Assembly: GCA_027946365.1 (NCBI GenBank)
Contig: JAPEUQ010000011.1
Span: 1,178,001 to 1,242,000, forward strand
DNA: 64,000 bases
Direction of reading: 5' to 3'
DNA from: Kalmusia sp. IMI 367209
Lineage: Eukaryota; Ascomycota; Dothideomycetes; Pleosporales; Didymosphaeriaceae
Part shown: positions 11,778 through 23,985 of the stretch, piece after piece
Position numbering within the stretch: position 1 is the first letter of the stretch
Layout of the letters: every line of letters starts with the position of its first letter
The notes under the pieces: generated by a model
The model's database searches: none
Seen by the model: the letters and a program-made list of their open reading frames with translations, nothing else
What the model was told of the DNA's origin: nothing
Position numbers and translations under genes: made by a program

Positions 11778-11869
11778 CGAGGGACATGGGGCTCGAACCC
11801 ACAACCTTTGGTGAATTTCAGGCCTTGTGCTGACCGAAAACCAACGCGCTACCATTGCGCCAATCCCCC
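11778..11869 (-). tRNA. tRNA-Arg(UCG) with 20-nt intron
   Basis: The minus strand folds as a full cloverleaf. The acceptor is GGGGGAU with GUCCCUC (one G-U at each of positions 2-71 and 7-66). The D-arm is GCGC/GCGC with loop AAUGGUA. The anticodon stem is UUGGU/ACCAA, the variable loop AGGUU, and the T-arm GUGGG-UUCGAGC-CCCAU. The anticodon loop reads UU-UCG-G, giving anticodon UCG (Arg, CGA codons). A 20-nt intron (11814-11833) lies after position 37. It contains CUGAAA, which pairs with UUUCGG of the anticodon loop, as expected for the bulge-helix-bulge that tRNA-splicing endonuclease recognises. Internal A and B boxes are present and a T-run follows the 3' end. The isotype rests on my placement of the loop. 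Confidence 0.85.
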
Positions 11870-12948
11870 ACAACTCTCCGAGGCGGATGATGAAAATTCT
11901 GAACATTGTGAAATATAGATAGACATGGGATATTCGGGTAGGAAGCTCTATATGTCTAAGTTCGTGCGAATTTTTTGAGGAATGATAAAAATTTTCGTGC
12001 TAAGATGGTGGGGTAGTCGTGAGGGGCAGGTAATACGCCGAATGTTAAGCCTCAGCGTGCCCTCCGAAGGTGATCTCCACACAGCAGCAAATACGACGTA
12101 AGGAACGACTAGCTTTGTTCGCTTCCATGTGATGTAGGCCATATTGCCTAGGCAAATATGGACCTCCACTATATGTGCATTACGAGGTTATATCATTCCA
12201 TTAAACAACCAATTTTCTTTGATTTCTTCTTCTGCACGAAATAGCCTTCTGCTCGTGCTTTCAGGTACAGTTACGGCGACGTTTCGTTTGTTTCACTCAC
12301 CCCGCATATTTCACGCAACACAATCGTTCTGCTCGAAAGGCTGATTTCGTTGGTGCTCAATTCCGAAACATGGCTCCCGAAGCGCGCATATCAGGCCAGT
12401 GTCATCGCTAGCACAGCATTGGCCGCTGCACCTCAACGTGTCGAACATTGACGGACAAGAAAAAGCCACTTGTGCACTGGTGAATTTCCACCTGTCACTA
12501 ATTTCGCAAGTGACCAGTAGCAAGCTGCAGGTAATAAGTGAGCATCGGAGAACACAGAAGATTCAGCACCTTTGTTCTTCTTTCTCCTCCACACGCAAGA
12601 AGCATCAGTCTCTACTACGTTGGCAAACGGCAAGCGACGTCGTGGGCCTTTAAGGATGCGTTGAATCAGGCTGTAAACTAAGACAATAGCACCTTTTTTA
12701 CATTGATTGTTGTAGTGGTTCACATGGCTATTTACACATTCGCGATCATGAAACAGCTCGCCCGTGTGGCAGGACGCCAGGCGTCCTCCTCACTCAAAGC
12801 AAAAGCCACGCTGAGCTAGGCGCCTATCGGGAGGAAGGTCAAGCGGTCTCTATATCTAATACTTCACACCGCCCGCTCGACCCCTTATACCTAATTTCTA
12901 CCTTCACTCTTTATCCAACTTGCACTTCGTTCCTTGCTACCAGACAGC
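11870..12948. other. Intergenic, no gene seen
   Basis: Short unrelated frames only. The last 100 bp form a pyrimidine-rich leader before the secreted protein gene. Confidence 0.5.
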
Positions 12949-14714
12949 ATGCTGTCATCCATTCTCTTTATTCTCATCGCTAGCTCTGCACCGAGCGTCT
13001 GGGCCAACTCTAACCTGGAGACTCATGTTGATAGTCTGGACCTTGAGGCCAGCTTTACTCCTGTTGTTGCTAGTGAGTTTATGGGAAATCCTCACCACCA
13101 CCGGACCCCCTTTGCGGTAGGTTTTGCTCTCCTGGACGCAGGAAATTGCTCATGCGGATGCTTATGGGACTCAGGTCTCGCCTGACGGCAACAATGGCTA
13201 TGTTGCTTATCTTCAGGGGAGCGGAAACGTCCACGTACAGAAAGTGACATTGGACACGTTCAAGAAAGACGGCAAAGCGATTACTGTTAGTGGTGCCATG
13301 GAGGGTAAGTAACTCCCCTTTCGAGATCGTCTCAGGATATTGACTATGTGTAGCCAGCGGTCTCGTTGCTCACAATGACGGATTTGCTCTGCTCACCCAC
13401 CTCAACATGACGCAGGACGGGCCCGAGGAGTATTGGATCCCCACAGTCTTACGCTACAAAAACGGAAAGCAAGCCTGGAGTACTCCTGTTGGCGGCAAGA
13501 CAGTCACTTTCAACATGTTCCCAGATACAAAATTCCGCGCCAATAAAGGCTCATTGGATGGTGACTTAAAGTTCGGCGAAAACGGAACATACGCTGCATT
13601 CTTCCGGGCCGAATACTATGGCGGGAGTGTGGCTGGTCATGGCGGTGACAGTATAGTCTACCTCGATGACAAGGGGTTGCGCATCAACGGTAAATACTCC
13701 CAGACGCAACACTGTGGTCATAATTTCGGCATTGCGCTCTCGACCTCCAAGAACATTCCCTTTGCAGCGGTATGCACCTCAGACGATGGCAACATAAGCA
13801 TTGCGTCGAGCTCCAAAGACGAGATGCCCACAATCGGTGAGCAGCATCCTGAGGAGATGTTTGCGGCCGAAGCATTCGGGGGTACACGTGGTTCGTACAG
13901 CGGCATGGTGCATATGGGAACAGGTGAATCTTATCTTCTCGCCTGGGTCGCGAGACCTGCCGGGGGTAGTGACCATCTTACGCGCATCGTCCGGGTTGCT
14001 CAGCTGAGCGCAAAGGACACCGTAGGTCGAGGACCGAAAGATGTGACCCAGCACCAAGACAAGGTTGATTGCATTAATGCCCACATCGCTACTATCGACG
14101 ATACTCATGCTCTTGTAAGTTGGGAAGAGAACGATGTCTCCGATTGTGATGGCAACGACTTCAACGGTTACGGATGCGGCAAGAGTAGGTATACCGGCAC
14201 TAAATTCCAGATCGTGGATGCGTCTGGCTCAAACCAAGGGTCCTCATTCTCGTCGTCGGACGTTTTCGTGTCTGGGGATATTGCCAAGGTTGGGTCGAAG
14301 CTCTGCTGGCCGTATGTCAATATGAAGTGGAGTTCTAGCTCTGATGACACCATAAAAGGGACTGGCAATACCGTGAAGAAACTCTCGTTCGCATGTTATG
14401 CTTCGAGTGGCTCTTCCAAATCTTCACCAATTATAATAGAGTCTGCGGAGACATCCTCGGCTATATTATTGCAGCCTTCTCAAACCAACATGGAAGTGGA
14501 ATCCACGGCGGTCACCACCCCTTCCGTCTCGGAACCTGCGGATCAGACTTGCACATTGACGGGACTGGCAACGACCCCTCTGAGAGACTGGTTGCTTGCG
14601 CCTCAGCCTACTGTTGGTGCTGTGCCTACATCTTTCGTAACCAAGGTCAAGACCTGGTCAGAAGCGCATCACTACCACCATCACAGACTTGATACTGGAG
14701 GTGTAGATGAATAA
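12949..14714 (+). CDS. Secreted protein of unknown function, 552 aa, three exons
   Basis: Exons 12949-13116, 13175-13304 and 13354-14714; all phases match. The signal peptide is MLSSILFILIASSAPSVWA. The mature protein contains SEFMGNPHHHRTPFAV, LVAHNDGFALLT, DSIVYLDDKGLRINGKYS, NAHIATIDDTHALVSWEE and a terminal KLCWPYVNMKW block. These strand-rich segments look like a repeated beta-propeller-like secreted protein found as a conserved hypothetical in fungi, with several paired cysteines. I know no activity for the family. After the conserved CWPYVNM/LSFAC block the protein runs on for about 100 residues of Ser/Thr-rich sequence ending in a His-rich tail (HHYHHH). An in-frame ATG five codons upstream (12934) exists, but 12949 gives the better signal peptide. 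Confidence 0.75.
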
Positions 14715-16551
14715 CTGCTGAAGAACAGTGGTTTCAACGGGCAGGTCTAAGTTGCTCAGGGAGCAGTCTCATCCTATCGATAGGAAGGCGCCGGAAGTCA
14801 TTTTCTGCAGGGAATATTGTGGCTTGCTGTGCATAACGGATCTGGGGTAGCCTGGTACGATGGCATCGCCGGAAAACGATGAGCTAGGCGCTAACCTGCA
14901 TCTCAAAATGGATAGGTTTGCTAAGTTTGCTTTGCTTGTACTAGTACGTACTCATGTCTGTTAAGTGAACGCGAACAAGCTCTAGCTTGTTCGAAGTTTC
15001 GGTATAGGAGAGCCGGTGGAAATTGCGAGCTGCCTAGTGGCAATGACGGGTTGTCATATAGGCCTGCCCGTAGTATGGTGACATCTGAGCTCAATAGTCT
15101 TGTTGTGGGCTGCAAGCCACGGTGGTCGTATAAAGCAGACAGCGGCGAGTCGGCATACGCAAAACCCGACCTAATATGCACCGTTGCTACGCGCTGTAGA
15201 CGGGTTTTCGTGTCATTGGCGCGGAACGACAGCTTCTGAAACGCTCGTCCGCGTGTGTACCTTTAGCTTACCATGGAAGATGGAGGTTTAAGTAATTCAG
15301 CCTGACGGCAGAGCACCTGGGCAGCTGAAGTGAATAGGTTGAGAGCTAAACCCTGACGATAGAATGGATCAATCGAAACTCCTTATGAAACATGTCTGTG
15401 AAGCTCATTGATTGTGAAGGGTAGAGGCGACGCTGCAGATGGTCGTGGCTTTGTACATCCAACACTGCTTGACGCCAAGTGGGCCGTTGTGGGAAAAAGG
15501 ATAAAATTTGGCTGAATGGCTCTCGTTTGAACACCGCATCCTATGGGCATGAGCGTTTGAGTCTTTATTGCTTTGTCTGATGTGAGCTAGCAGACAGAGC
15601 ATATGGTGAATATTGATGTAAGAAAACAGGAAAGCTACCCAGAGCAAGAGCCACGATACCCGGGTACGGGTATCTTTCCAGAGGCATGGATGTCATCGAC
15701 ACCCTAGGGTAGCTTGCTGATTGGTTTCTTTGCTGGTGCCGATAGCTTGGTAGGTCTCGCTCGCGCGTAGTGCTGATTCTTTTGGTTCCGCAGCTCGTTT
15801 AGCAATAGCGCGGGCCAGTCTGCGCCACAAGTTGCGATGCGTAAAGAAAGCTGCGCTCAGCAGACACGGGGGAGTGAATGGCAGCATCCGTTGTAGTTGG
15901 ACGGTGCAAAGGTGCAACGACACGACAGTCGATGTGTGTCAGTGATGCAGTGGTTTCGTTGCTTGCCATGGACCGTGCCAAGTCGTGCCTTCCCGAAGAA
16001 GCGGGGCTGAGGTCTCCGACAGGCCACTGCATCTGCATTTGGGGCTGTGCTAGTATCCTTCGCCATCCTACGCCGGCCCTCAATTCACTCGCTACATTCG
16101 CTAGAATAGACTCAGCTGAGTGCCAGCATGGCACACCGCCAGCGGACTCCTTCTCCTCGTAGGAAGCAAACCTCACTCCTTCACGCCAACCGCAGTCTTC
16201 GCCAGGACTACCGTCATTGTGAGCTCTTCTCTTCGAATGCGGTACTGCAGCACCCTGGCGTCATTAGTAGCTGCATAGACCGGGGAATTCGACTAGCAAC
16301 CAACCCGCGAGTTCTGTCGAGGCCGTCCACCGGCCCCGCTCTCCAGCTCTAAACAGCGACCATCAGCCACCTTGCTTTTCTCTACTCTGATATCAGTTCA
16401 CCGGGCGCATTGTCATTACGCGTCCTCAAAGACAGGATTGATCATTTTCCTGAGACCTACGGACCGCGGCTTGAATTCTGACGCATGCACACTGCGCCAG
16501 TAGGGTCTACGCATCTAAAGCCATATACACGCAACGTTCGGATTATTTCCC
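14715..16551. other. 1.8-kb gene-free block
   Basis: Overlapping short frames on both strands around 15.8-16.3 kb have no domain or signal peptide and look like chance. No repeats were seen. Confidence 0.45.
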
Positions 16552-17628
16552 ATGGTGCCCCGGAGTAACGGACGTGATGCTCAAAACCGAAGAGACGACG
16601 ACCATCCGTCCTGGATGACCCACGACGACGACCATATGGCTACCTCTTCGTCTGCGCCTACTGAACGTTCAAAGTCTACCAACGACGACGATGACTATCA
16701 GGGCCCACCTTCTACAACACCCTGGTCAAAACCAGCTACAATACCTGCGTCAATCCCCATTCCTCCATGGGCAAGTTGGTATTTGTCCAAAGATACTCTA
16801 TTCACATCAACAGTCAGCTCCACGATACAGCATACATCGTATGAACCCACATCAGCCTCTACACCTACTGCCGCTACCGCAGCTGTTTCCGACGACCAGG
16901 CGGTCCCTACAGCAACCATGTCGCCTAATTATGAAAGTGAACCGATAGGCGACCCGTCAAGGAAGCAGCATTCAAACAACGGACCGGTATACGCAGCCGC
17001 GGGTGTTGTGCCAGTCCTTGTGATTGGAATCATTGGTTTTGTACTCTTCTTTTGCATGCGAAAGCGCCGAAAGCAGAGGCAGGTTGCAAGAGCACAAGCC
17101 CAGGTTCAGGAGATGAAATCCCAACAACCCACTGTGCGTGCGTACATGGCTCCGACTGTACCAGTGTCGAGGGCACCTTCGTACACTGCTCCTATGAACG
17201 TTGCGGCAGCTCCAACCTCGCCTCCACCCGTCATCCTAGGCCCTATATCAGCAGGGTCTGACGGCAATTACATGACTGGTATCGACACTTCTGACCTTAT
17301 GTCGACGCGAAATGACCGTACAGGATTAGGAGATCCGTTCGCAGACGGCAACAGTCTTCATGAAGAGCCTCCACCCCCATACAAACCTCGAAGCCTTGCC
17401 TCGCGACATGGCAGCCTCAGGATACCTCGTTCGTCCATGTCAGTATCGTCGCAACAGTCTCAAAGACAAAGAATCCAACCATTTCCAAATCCCTTCGAAG
17501 ATCCCCAAGAGGATGATGCAGTGTCAGATCTTTCAGGGCCGACGCTGAACAGAAACCATGACAACATGTCCGCGGTGTCTGATCTCTCGTATCAACAAGA
17601 TCCCGAGATTGGCAGAGGGACGAGCTGA
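16552..17628 (+). CDS. Single-pass membrane protein with PY-motif cytosolic tail
   Basis: Single-exon 358-aa hypothetical protein. Residues 1-145 are low-complexity, Asp/Ser/Thr/Pro-rich and lack a cleavable signal peptide. One hydrophobic helix (about residues 147-169, AAAGVVPVLVIGIIGFVLFF) is followed by a stop-transfer cluster (MRKRRKQR). The topology is therefore probably N-out/C-in without a signal. The tail holds Pro-rich segments and PPPPY (around residue 275), a PPxY ligand for Rsp5/Nedd4-type WW domains, so ubiquitin-dependent sorting is plausible. It resembles fungal wall-sensor-like proteins in layout but lacks a WSC or other cysteine-rich ectodomain. Function unknown. Confidence 0.7.
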   Translation: MVPRSNGRDAQNRRDDDHPSWMTHDDDHMATSSSAPTERSKSTNDDDDYQGPPSTTPWSKPATIPASIPIPPWASWYLSKDTLFTSTVSSTIQHTSYEPTSASTPTAATAAVSDDQAVPTATMSPNYESEPIGDPSRKQHSNNGPVYAAAGVVPVLVIGIIGFVLFFCMRKRRKQRQVARAQAQVQEMKSQQPTVRAYMAPTVPVSRAPSYTAPMNVAAAPTSPPPVILGPISAGSDGNYMTGIDTSDLMSTRNDRTGLGDPFADGNSLHEEPPPPYKPRSLASRHGSLRIPRSSMSVSSQQSQRQRIQPFPNPFEDPQEDDAVSDLSGPTLNRNHDNMSAVSDLSYQQDPEIGRGTS

Positions 17629-19974
17629 AGGCTGTAATGACGTGGTGTTCGGTGTTTTCTTTTTATATACGTGTAAAGCCGAATATTAGCGGGTGAGGCG
17701 TATGGAGTCCTAGAGATCTACACCTCAAATGTGCTTCCGGCAAGGGGGAGAAGTGATCTCATTTGCCTCATTTCGTATTCGCGGCGATAGTAGACGCCAT
17801 GTCTTTCCTTTGCAGCGCTTGAGATGTCGCCGCTTGGTCAGTCAGACTAGGATATTGAATGTTGTCGATAAGCTTACTGGGCTGCACGGTCGCATGAAAG
17901 TGGGGTTATATATAGCAGCCGACGTCAATGCAACAATTTCACGAGACGATGTTTGGTACCGAGCAGCAGTTCACTTCGTACCTCGCGGGGTCCACATCAC
18001 ATCGTGCAGCCGCTGGAAAATAGAGTTCAGTAGGTTGACCCCTCACATCGATGAACGCATGGAGCCCACCTAGGCCTGTGGGGATAGGGGACGATCGAGG
18101 GGCGGACTAGGTGGTGGCCTGTTGATGGCGACATTTCCCAGCTCCCTTGCCACAGTGCTAGAGCCTCCATGCCGGTATTGGTGGTGGCGGCTGCAGGAGC
18201 GCGGAATGAGGATCTCAAGAAGCGTACCTTGCATGAAGATGAGTGGATTAGCGAGCGAGTGTGTAATTTGAGCGATGCTAGGGTACCGCAGGAAACTGGC
18301 CGCTTCCACCATGACCACACGCGGCCCAGCACAACAAGATTCTGGATGTTTGAGGTGCTTGAGTGCGTGGCCAGAGATGGATGAAGGCATATGAAGGCAT
18401 ATGAAGGCATACGATGCCGCCCCCAACTCAACGGACGCCTGTGTGGACAGGCGCTCCCGCTCCCAGGCCGCACGCGACGAGGAGGTGAACTGGTCGCCCT
18501 GCGCCAACACGAGCGGTAATTCGCCCGGGGACAAAGACGTCAGGAGATCCACGATCTGCGATTGGCTGCATTATTAAAGATGGTATTCCCAGATTCGCAG
18601 GGCTCGCTTGGGCGGCATGGGTGCGGACATAGGGCAGATATTAGAGCTGCCAGCTGGAGAGGCGTGATAGGCTGCCCATTTACTGCTTCGAGCCGTGCAA
18701 GCACCAGTGACGTTGGCTTCAGGAGTGCAGGCCGGCCGTCGACAGACTCGTCGCCCTCTGCTCTCCCAGGAGCCCTGGTGGGCCGAGTGGGTGAGGGTCG
18801 ACCGTGTGTGTAGTGTAGCAGGCAGAAGCTTCTAGCGGGCGATTGTGGTACGCAGCCAGGCATCGCCTGGCGTCCTCACGATGCTATCCACCACCCATCG
18901 CGCATCCTCTCAGCAGCCATCATGTACTGTGCCGTCTGCCACCTAATCTGGCCCGTCCTTCCCTCGGGCGCCCGCTAGCCGCCCAGCCTATCGTCGTGCT
19001 CGCCTTGCGCCGAGCTGCGGCGGAAGCTCCTCTCCTCCGCTGGCTTCGTGAATACCCTCAACGCACCCCCTGCCAATAATGAAGCTTCCCCCAATGCACC
19101 TCCACGAACATGCCAGCCCGCTACGGCACGGTACCTGAATCTGCAGCTGCACGACCCCTAGCCCTAGGAGAGCTGCATTCCTGACAGCGCTGGCGTCGCC
19201 GGGCCACCGTCGGTACGTCCCAATAATTCCAGGTTGCTGCCAGCAGTAATTCTTTGCACACTTCTCCGGCCCCACTGCTCTCGCTCCGTGAAGAAAACGC
19301 ACCGTCCGTCATCCTAACGAGCGGCCTGAGCTCTTGACCCCTCGCGAGCCCTAGCCTGCAGGCGTCGACGCTGCTCTCTACCCCTTCCTGTGGCTTCTGT
19401 ACCTGCAGCACGTCTCACAGCTCCTCAGGACCCTTCCTCTTCGGGCATCACCCAGTGTCGACGTAGCACGGCGGTTCTACCCTGTCGGCTCGCATTGCGT
19501 CTGCTCCAGGTCGAAAGACAGACAGACTTCTCTGCTGGAGCGCCTCCTCCCATCGCTCCCCCGCCGCCCTCCACGCCCTCCACCCCTTCGCCCATCGCTC
19601 GATAGTGGCCTACTACATGGTCTTTGCGGCACCGACACTGTTCCACCGGCTTTGCTATGAGTCTGGATCATCAGATATATGGGTATGAGCTCCCCTCTAC
19701 CTGGTTCAAGCTCTGCGTGTCCCCTTGGCCAGCGGGCTCTGCGGGACACGATGACGCTGGGAAATGGTGGATCGAGCCTTGGACCGGACACTGAGCAACA
19801 GTCTATGGCTCTTCTGCCTGTCTGCATCGCACTACATGCTTCATGGATTTTCCCAATTGAGGTGTAGTCCAGGCAGAACGCAGGCAGCACCGCACGGTTG
19901 CCGCTCCAAAGCTCCTTCCTCGGCCCAAAGCTTCTCCAATGTCCTACTGAGCACCACCCACTTGGATCGAATTC
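17629..19974. other. 2.3-kb gene-free block with small repeat
   Basis: GC-richer than its surroundings, with many overlapping open frames (minus 18027-18863, plus 18843-19605). These are Arg/Pro/Ser-rich shadows without domains. The right part is C/T-rich, as in long fungal 5' leaders, and probably serves the PHD-finger gene. Confidence 0.45.
18382..18412. repeat. Triplicated 10-bp unit ATGAAGGCAT
   Basis: Three head-to-tail copies of ATGAAGGCAT (the last followed by ACG). This is a short tandem repeat in non-coding DNA with no visible function. Confidence 0.6.
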
Positions 19975-22384
19975 ATGGACTTTCCCATGTCGAAGAAAGA
20001 TCCGTTTGACACTTTTCGTTTGATGTTTTGTTTGCTCGTTCGCTTGAACTTTTTTTTCATGTGGTTCCCACAAGTGTTTCAAAGCTAACGGCCTGGTGTT
20101 TCGTCAGATCCTCGGACTGGCACCTTCCCAGTCCTTCCTCCACACCAAAGTCCGCCGCGGGTCCGGACTCGACGCTAAAGACGCCTAGGACTGAGTCGTT
20201 TCCTCAGTCGCACTTCATCGACGCTTGGTCGACGCCGCGAGTCAATGGGCATCAGACACCCGCCCAGACGCCGACATTTACCATCTCGACGCCTATAGAA
20301 CGACCGTCGACCTCGCATAGCCAAAAGGTTCGAACACCTGAAGACCCCGAATTCCATGTCAACCACTTCGCCGTGACCAACCTCCCGCTACCGCCCGTTG
20401 AGCCTTCACGGAGGCTTTCATCCTCACCAGATCCTCACTCGGTAGATACTATTGGGGCAACCTCCCGAGGGCACCCGTCATCTCGACCTCGGCCACTTAG
20501 TATGGATACTTCGCAGATGCAGACACCGCCTCCAACGAGGGACGCTACGTCTCGTCGGCTTCAACAAGGTTCAGGGAATGGGTTTTCCACACCGGCTACC
20601 GTGATTGCACGCACGCCTGGGCAAGCTCTGCCCACTGAAGGTCTTCAACCAGACGCCGTTTGGATTCCCGGGTCTACAGTTCTCGCCTGATATGGTTCAG
20701 TTTCCCAGCACTGGTCCAATGTCTGCACCTCCTCTCCCTCACTCTCGGTTATTCTGGGATCAGCCTAATGATGCCAGTCAAATGGACATAGACATGCCCC
20801 TTGCATCCGACCCCTTCGGCCCTACCCCGCACAAGATTGAAGGCAATGTGAATTGGTCGACGTTCCACACTCCCGCTAATAATCAAATGAACCCACAGGC
20901 ATTTCAAGCTCTCCATGGTTTGTCATCACCTGGACCAGTGTCATCTTTTGCCACAAGCAACGTCGGCGATGGACCCAGTTCACGGCCAAGCTCTTTCATA
21001 TCAACATCAGGGGGGTGTGGATCCCAGCATGCTCTTTAGTTTCTCGAGTCCTGGTCCAGCCACATCATTTAATACGTCGATGCCATCGCCAAGCAAGCAA
21101 GTTGAGACCAGACAGCCGTACGAGACACAGCTTCGCGATTCATTGCGGGAAAAGGAAGCTGTCAGGATGGCACAGAGCCAGCATTCTCGTACAAGCACCA
21201 ACTCATCTGCTGCATCTTTTGAAGCTCGGCCTGCCCTGCAACGAAGTAACACCGACAGTGGCTTCAGGAAAAGTAGACCATCGTCCGCGGATTCTCGTTC
21301 TTCAGGATCAGCGACGATGTACAACATACCTCGGCGCTCGTCACCGCTCAAACGATCAAGCGGTGGCTCCTTAATGGCAATACCTGAGGTTCGAAGACCT
21401 AAGACACGTCTGGTGATTGATGAAAGCGGCAGAGCTCGGACAGAGACAGTGCCTGTAGAGGACGAGGAAGATGTTGGAAGGGACACACGTAAAAATACTC
21501 AGGATCTGAAGAAACAGTACCCAGGTCTGTGGGCTGATGATGACAGTGACTCTGAAGAAGAAGAGCCCCCTCAAACAATCACGCTCAGCCGAAACACTTC
21601 CTTCAGCATGCCGCAACGTCGTCCTTCAAAGCATGCCCGTAATGACAGTGGTGAACTCCATCGTTCAAACTCATTCAAAGTACCGAGGCCAGCATCACGC
21701 CCATCGTCTAGTGTTTTCGATAAAGCATCGTTTGAAACCATCCGGCCTGTAAGACGAGTTGCGGACAACGCACATAGAAGATTCAGCATGATGGATTTCC
21801 CCACTTCTTTCGGCGACAGCAAGGACAGCGTAGATCAGTCAATGCCCGACTCTCCCGGAGATGCACTCGGTGCTCTGAAGAAAGCCGTAGAGGGTCGGCA
21901 AAAGCGAATAGGTACAGCGAATCCAGCAGGACCGTCTCGAATCGTTTGCTAATTCGTACTAGACCGCTCGGCCCAAAACACTCTCCAAGCACACAATCAA
22001 CGCTGGGCTCAAGCCTCGGCTGATCTAGCGCATGGACAATCTGCATCTTTCGACCCCTTTAACAACGGCTTCAGTGCTTCTCCTGCTAATACCTCTGACA
22101 CCGCACTCACTACACCTTCAACTGATCGTAGTAGCTTGTCAAGCGATATCACCCGTTGTGTGTGCAACGGACCTGATGATAATCGTCCTATGATCCTTTG
22201 CGACAGTTGCAAGAACTGGTTACACATGCCTTGCGTTGGACTCAACGCAGACAATACTCCTCCCGTCTATGTTTGTGTATTCTGCACTGGACAGACGCCC
22301 ATCGCTCGCGGCGGAAGGGTCAGGGGACCAATGCCTGCTCCCTTAGACTCGCCGCTCACACATAAGTCGATTTACCGACGATAA
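19975..22384 (+). CDS. PHD-finger protein with two apparent one-base insertions
   Basis: Exon 1 is 19975-20024 (MDFPMSKKDPFDTF). An 83-bp intron with branch AGCTAAC leads to 20108. A long Ser/Pro-rich disordered region follows, then an acidic patch (DDDSDSEEEE). A 51-bp intron (21912-21962) precedes the final exon, which carries a C4HC3 PHD finger: CVC, then CDSC, then HMPC, then CVFC (about 22157-22290). PHD fingers of this type read histone tails, so a chromatin role is likely. The frame changes twice. At 20637 one base must be skipped (ALPT to KVFNQTPFG), and a six-G run at 21010-21015 needs five Gs (STSG to GVDPSMLF). Both sides remain coding in style. A 40-bp intron could explain the first change but not the second. 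Confidence 0.75.
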
Positions 22385-23225
22385 CCCAAATCTACACTAG
22401 CCCGGTACGTGAACGAATACCTACGCACTTTCGCCCCAAGTGCTACTCTCCCATTTCCGCGACACCAGGATACCCGAGGCCCAATTGATCGTTTGATTTG
22501 TTCCAACACTTGCAACCTTTCTCTTTTTCTCTTTTCTTTTTATATGCCGCATTTTGAATCACGGAGCGTTCATTGAGCGAACTAGCATGGATACACTAGC
22601 ATACACCCTCACCGGTATTCCTTCTCGACAGTCCTTACATACTTCCCGTAATGGAGCCCCCTCTTCATCCGACCCTCTCGACACTGTCTCAATTACGTCC
22701 ACCTATCCAGTTCAACACACGCTGGCTCAGGAGTTGATGCTGGATCTGGTAATAATGTCTTGTCGTTTCGTTCATTAGTGGGGGAAAATACGCAATCTGG
22801 AAGTAATGCTGACGAGCTCACGTTTTCTTTCACGTGTCTTTCGTTACGCTCCTTATAATATACTTATCATGGATGTTCGATGGATAATAATGAGTTATTG
22901 AGAATGAACAGACTGGATACGAAACTGAAGGGAAGGCCAGCCGATAGGGATGGCGAGTGTGTAGATAGGCTTCCCAAGATTACCAAGAAACAGGCCACAG
23001 GCCGAGACGTTTGTTCTGCATACCTCTCTCCTATTCTGATGGTGATGCTTGCTAGGAATGAATATGGACTGACAGCTTGTTTTTGGAAACATTCGAGACG
23101 TGTAGTTCTTCAGGATCTAACGCACAGACCGTATCATTAACGCCGCTGCTATCTCCGACCCAAGCAGGCCCATCGCGAACCTCCGGTCGCGCCAGGTATA
23201 CCGCGCGCTTCGGTCTCCCTCTACA
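22385..23225. other. Intergenic, no gene seen
   Basis: The 3' region of the PHD gene and the promoter of the ARL3-like gene. Only short frames are present. Confidence 0.5.
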
Positions 23226-23985
23226 ATGTACCACCTCTTCAAGTCCATCTATCTGCATGCGACAAGCAAAGAAGGTATGTCCACGCTCAGATGCCCATGA
23301 ACTATCGCAAACCCTGCTTCTGAACACCACGTCCATGCCATCAGGCGCAAGCTTACATTCAACACAAGAGTACTCTATCCTCCTTCTGGGGCTCGACAAC
23401 GCAGGCAAAACCACGCTCCTCGAACAAATAAAAGGTACCTACACGTCGCTCAATCCCAACCTCAAGACGGTCCCCACGGTCGGCCAGAACGTCGCCACCG
23501 TATCCCTGCCTCCGCCCAATCCACCCATCTACCTCAAGATATGGGATGTCGGCGGCCAACATAGCCTGCGCGGGCTGTGGCAATCGTACTACAGCTCCTG
23601 CCACGCCATCGTCTTCGTGCTCGACAGCTCAGACGTGGGCAACGCGTCGCTCGCCGACATCGCGGCCGACGCTGCGCACACCGACCAGGGTCGTCTGGAA
23701 GAATGCCGCCTGGTGCTCGAGAGCATACTGGGGAACGAGGAGACGAGCGGTGTGCCGATATTAGTGCTGGCGAATAAGCAGGACCGGGAGGATTGTGTGG
23801 AGGTTGTGCGCATCAAGGAGGGGTTCGTGAGGAAGGTGTTTGAGGGGGAGAAGGGGGCGAGCGTGAGGGATAGCAGGGTATTGCCTTGCAGTGCGTTGAC
23901 GGGGACGGGCGTGCGCGAGGCGGTCGAGTGGTTGTGTAGTAGAGTGCAGTGGAACAAGGAAGCTAGGCCGCCGATTATGCGGTAG
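23226..23985 (+). CDS. ARL3: ARL3/ARFRP1-like small GTPase
   Basis: Two exons (23226-23274, 23369-23985; 94-bp intron) give 221 aa. It starts MYHLF, like yeast Arl3 (MFHL...), whose N-terminus is acetylated for Sys1-dependent Golgi targeting rather than myristoylated. GTPase motifs are complete: GLDNAGKTT (P-loop), TVGQNVAT (switch I), WDVGGQ (switch II), NKQD and CSAL. Insertions of about 15 residues (DIAADAAHTDQ) lengthen it relative to yeast. Expected role: trans-Golgi recruitment of Arl1 and golgins. An open frame upstream (from 23077) lacks an ATG in good context; the MYHLF start is chosen by homology. Confidence 0.93.

Noticed and set aside
18027..18863. Minus-strand ORFs of 107-160 codons
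   Set aside because: Arg/Pro/Ser-rich chance frames in GC-rich DNA; no start context, domain or intron structure.
20611..20640. 40-bp intron (GTGATT...GAAG, 20601-20640) to explain the first PHD-gene frame change
   Set aside because: Phase fits, but the only branch-like site is too close to the acceptor and the removed codons read naturally; a one-base insertion is simpler. Kept as an alternative.
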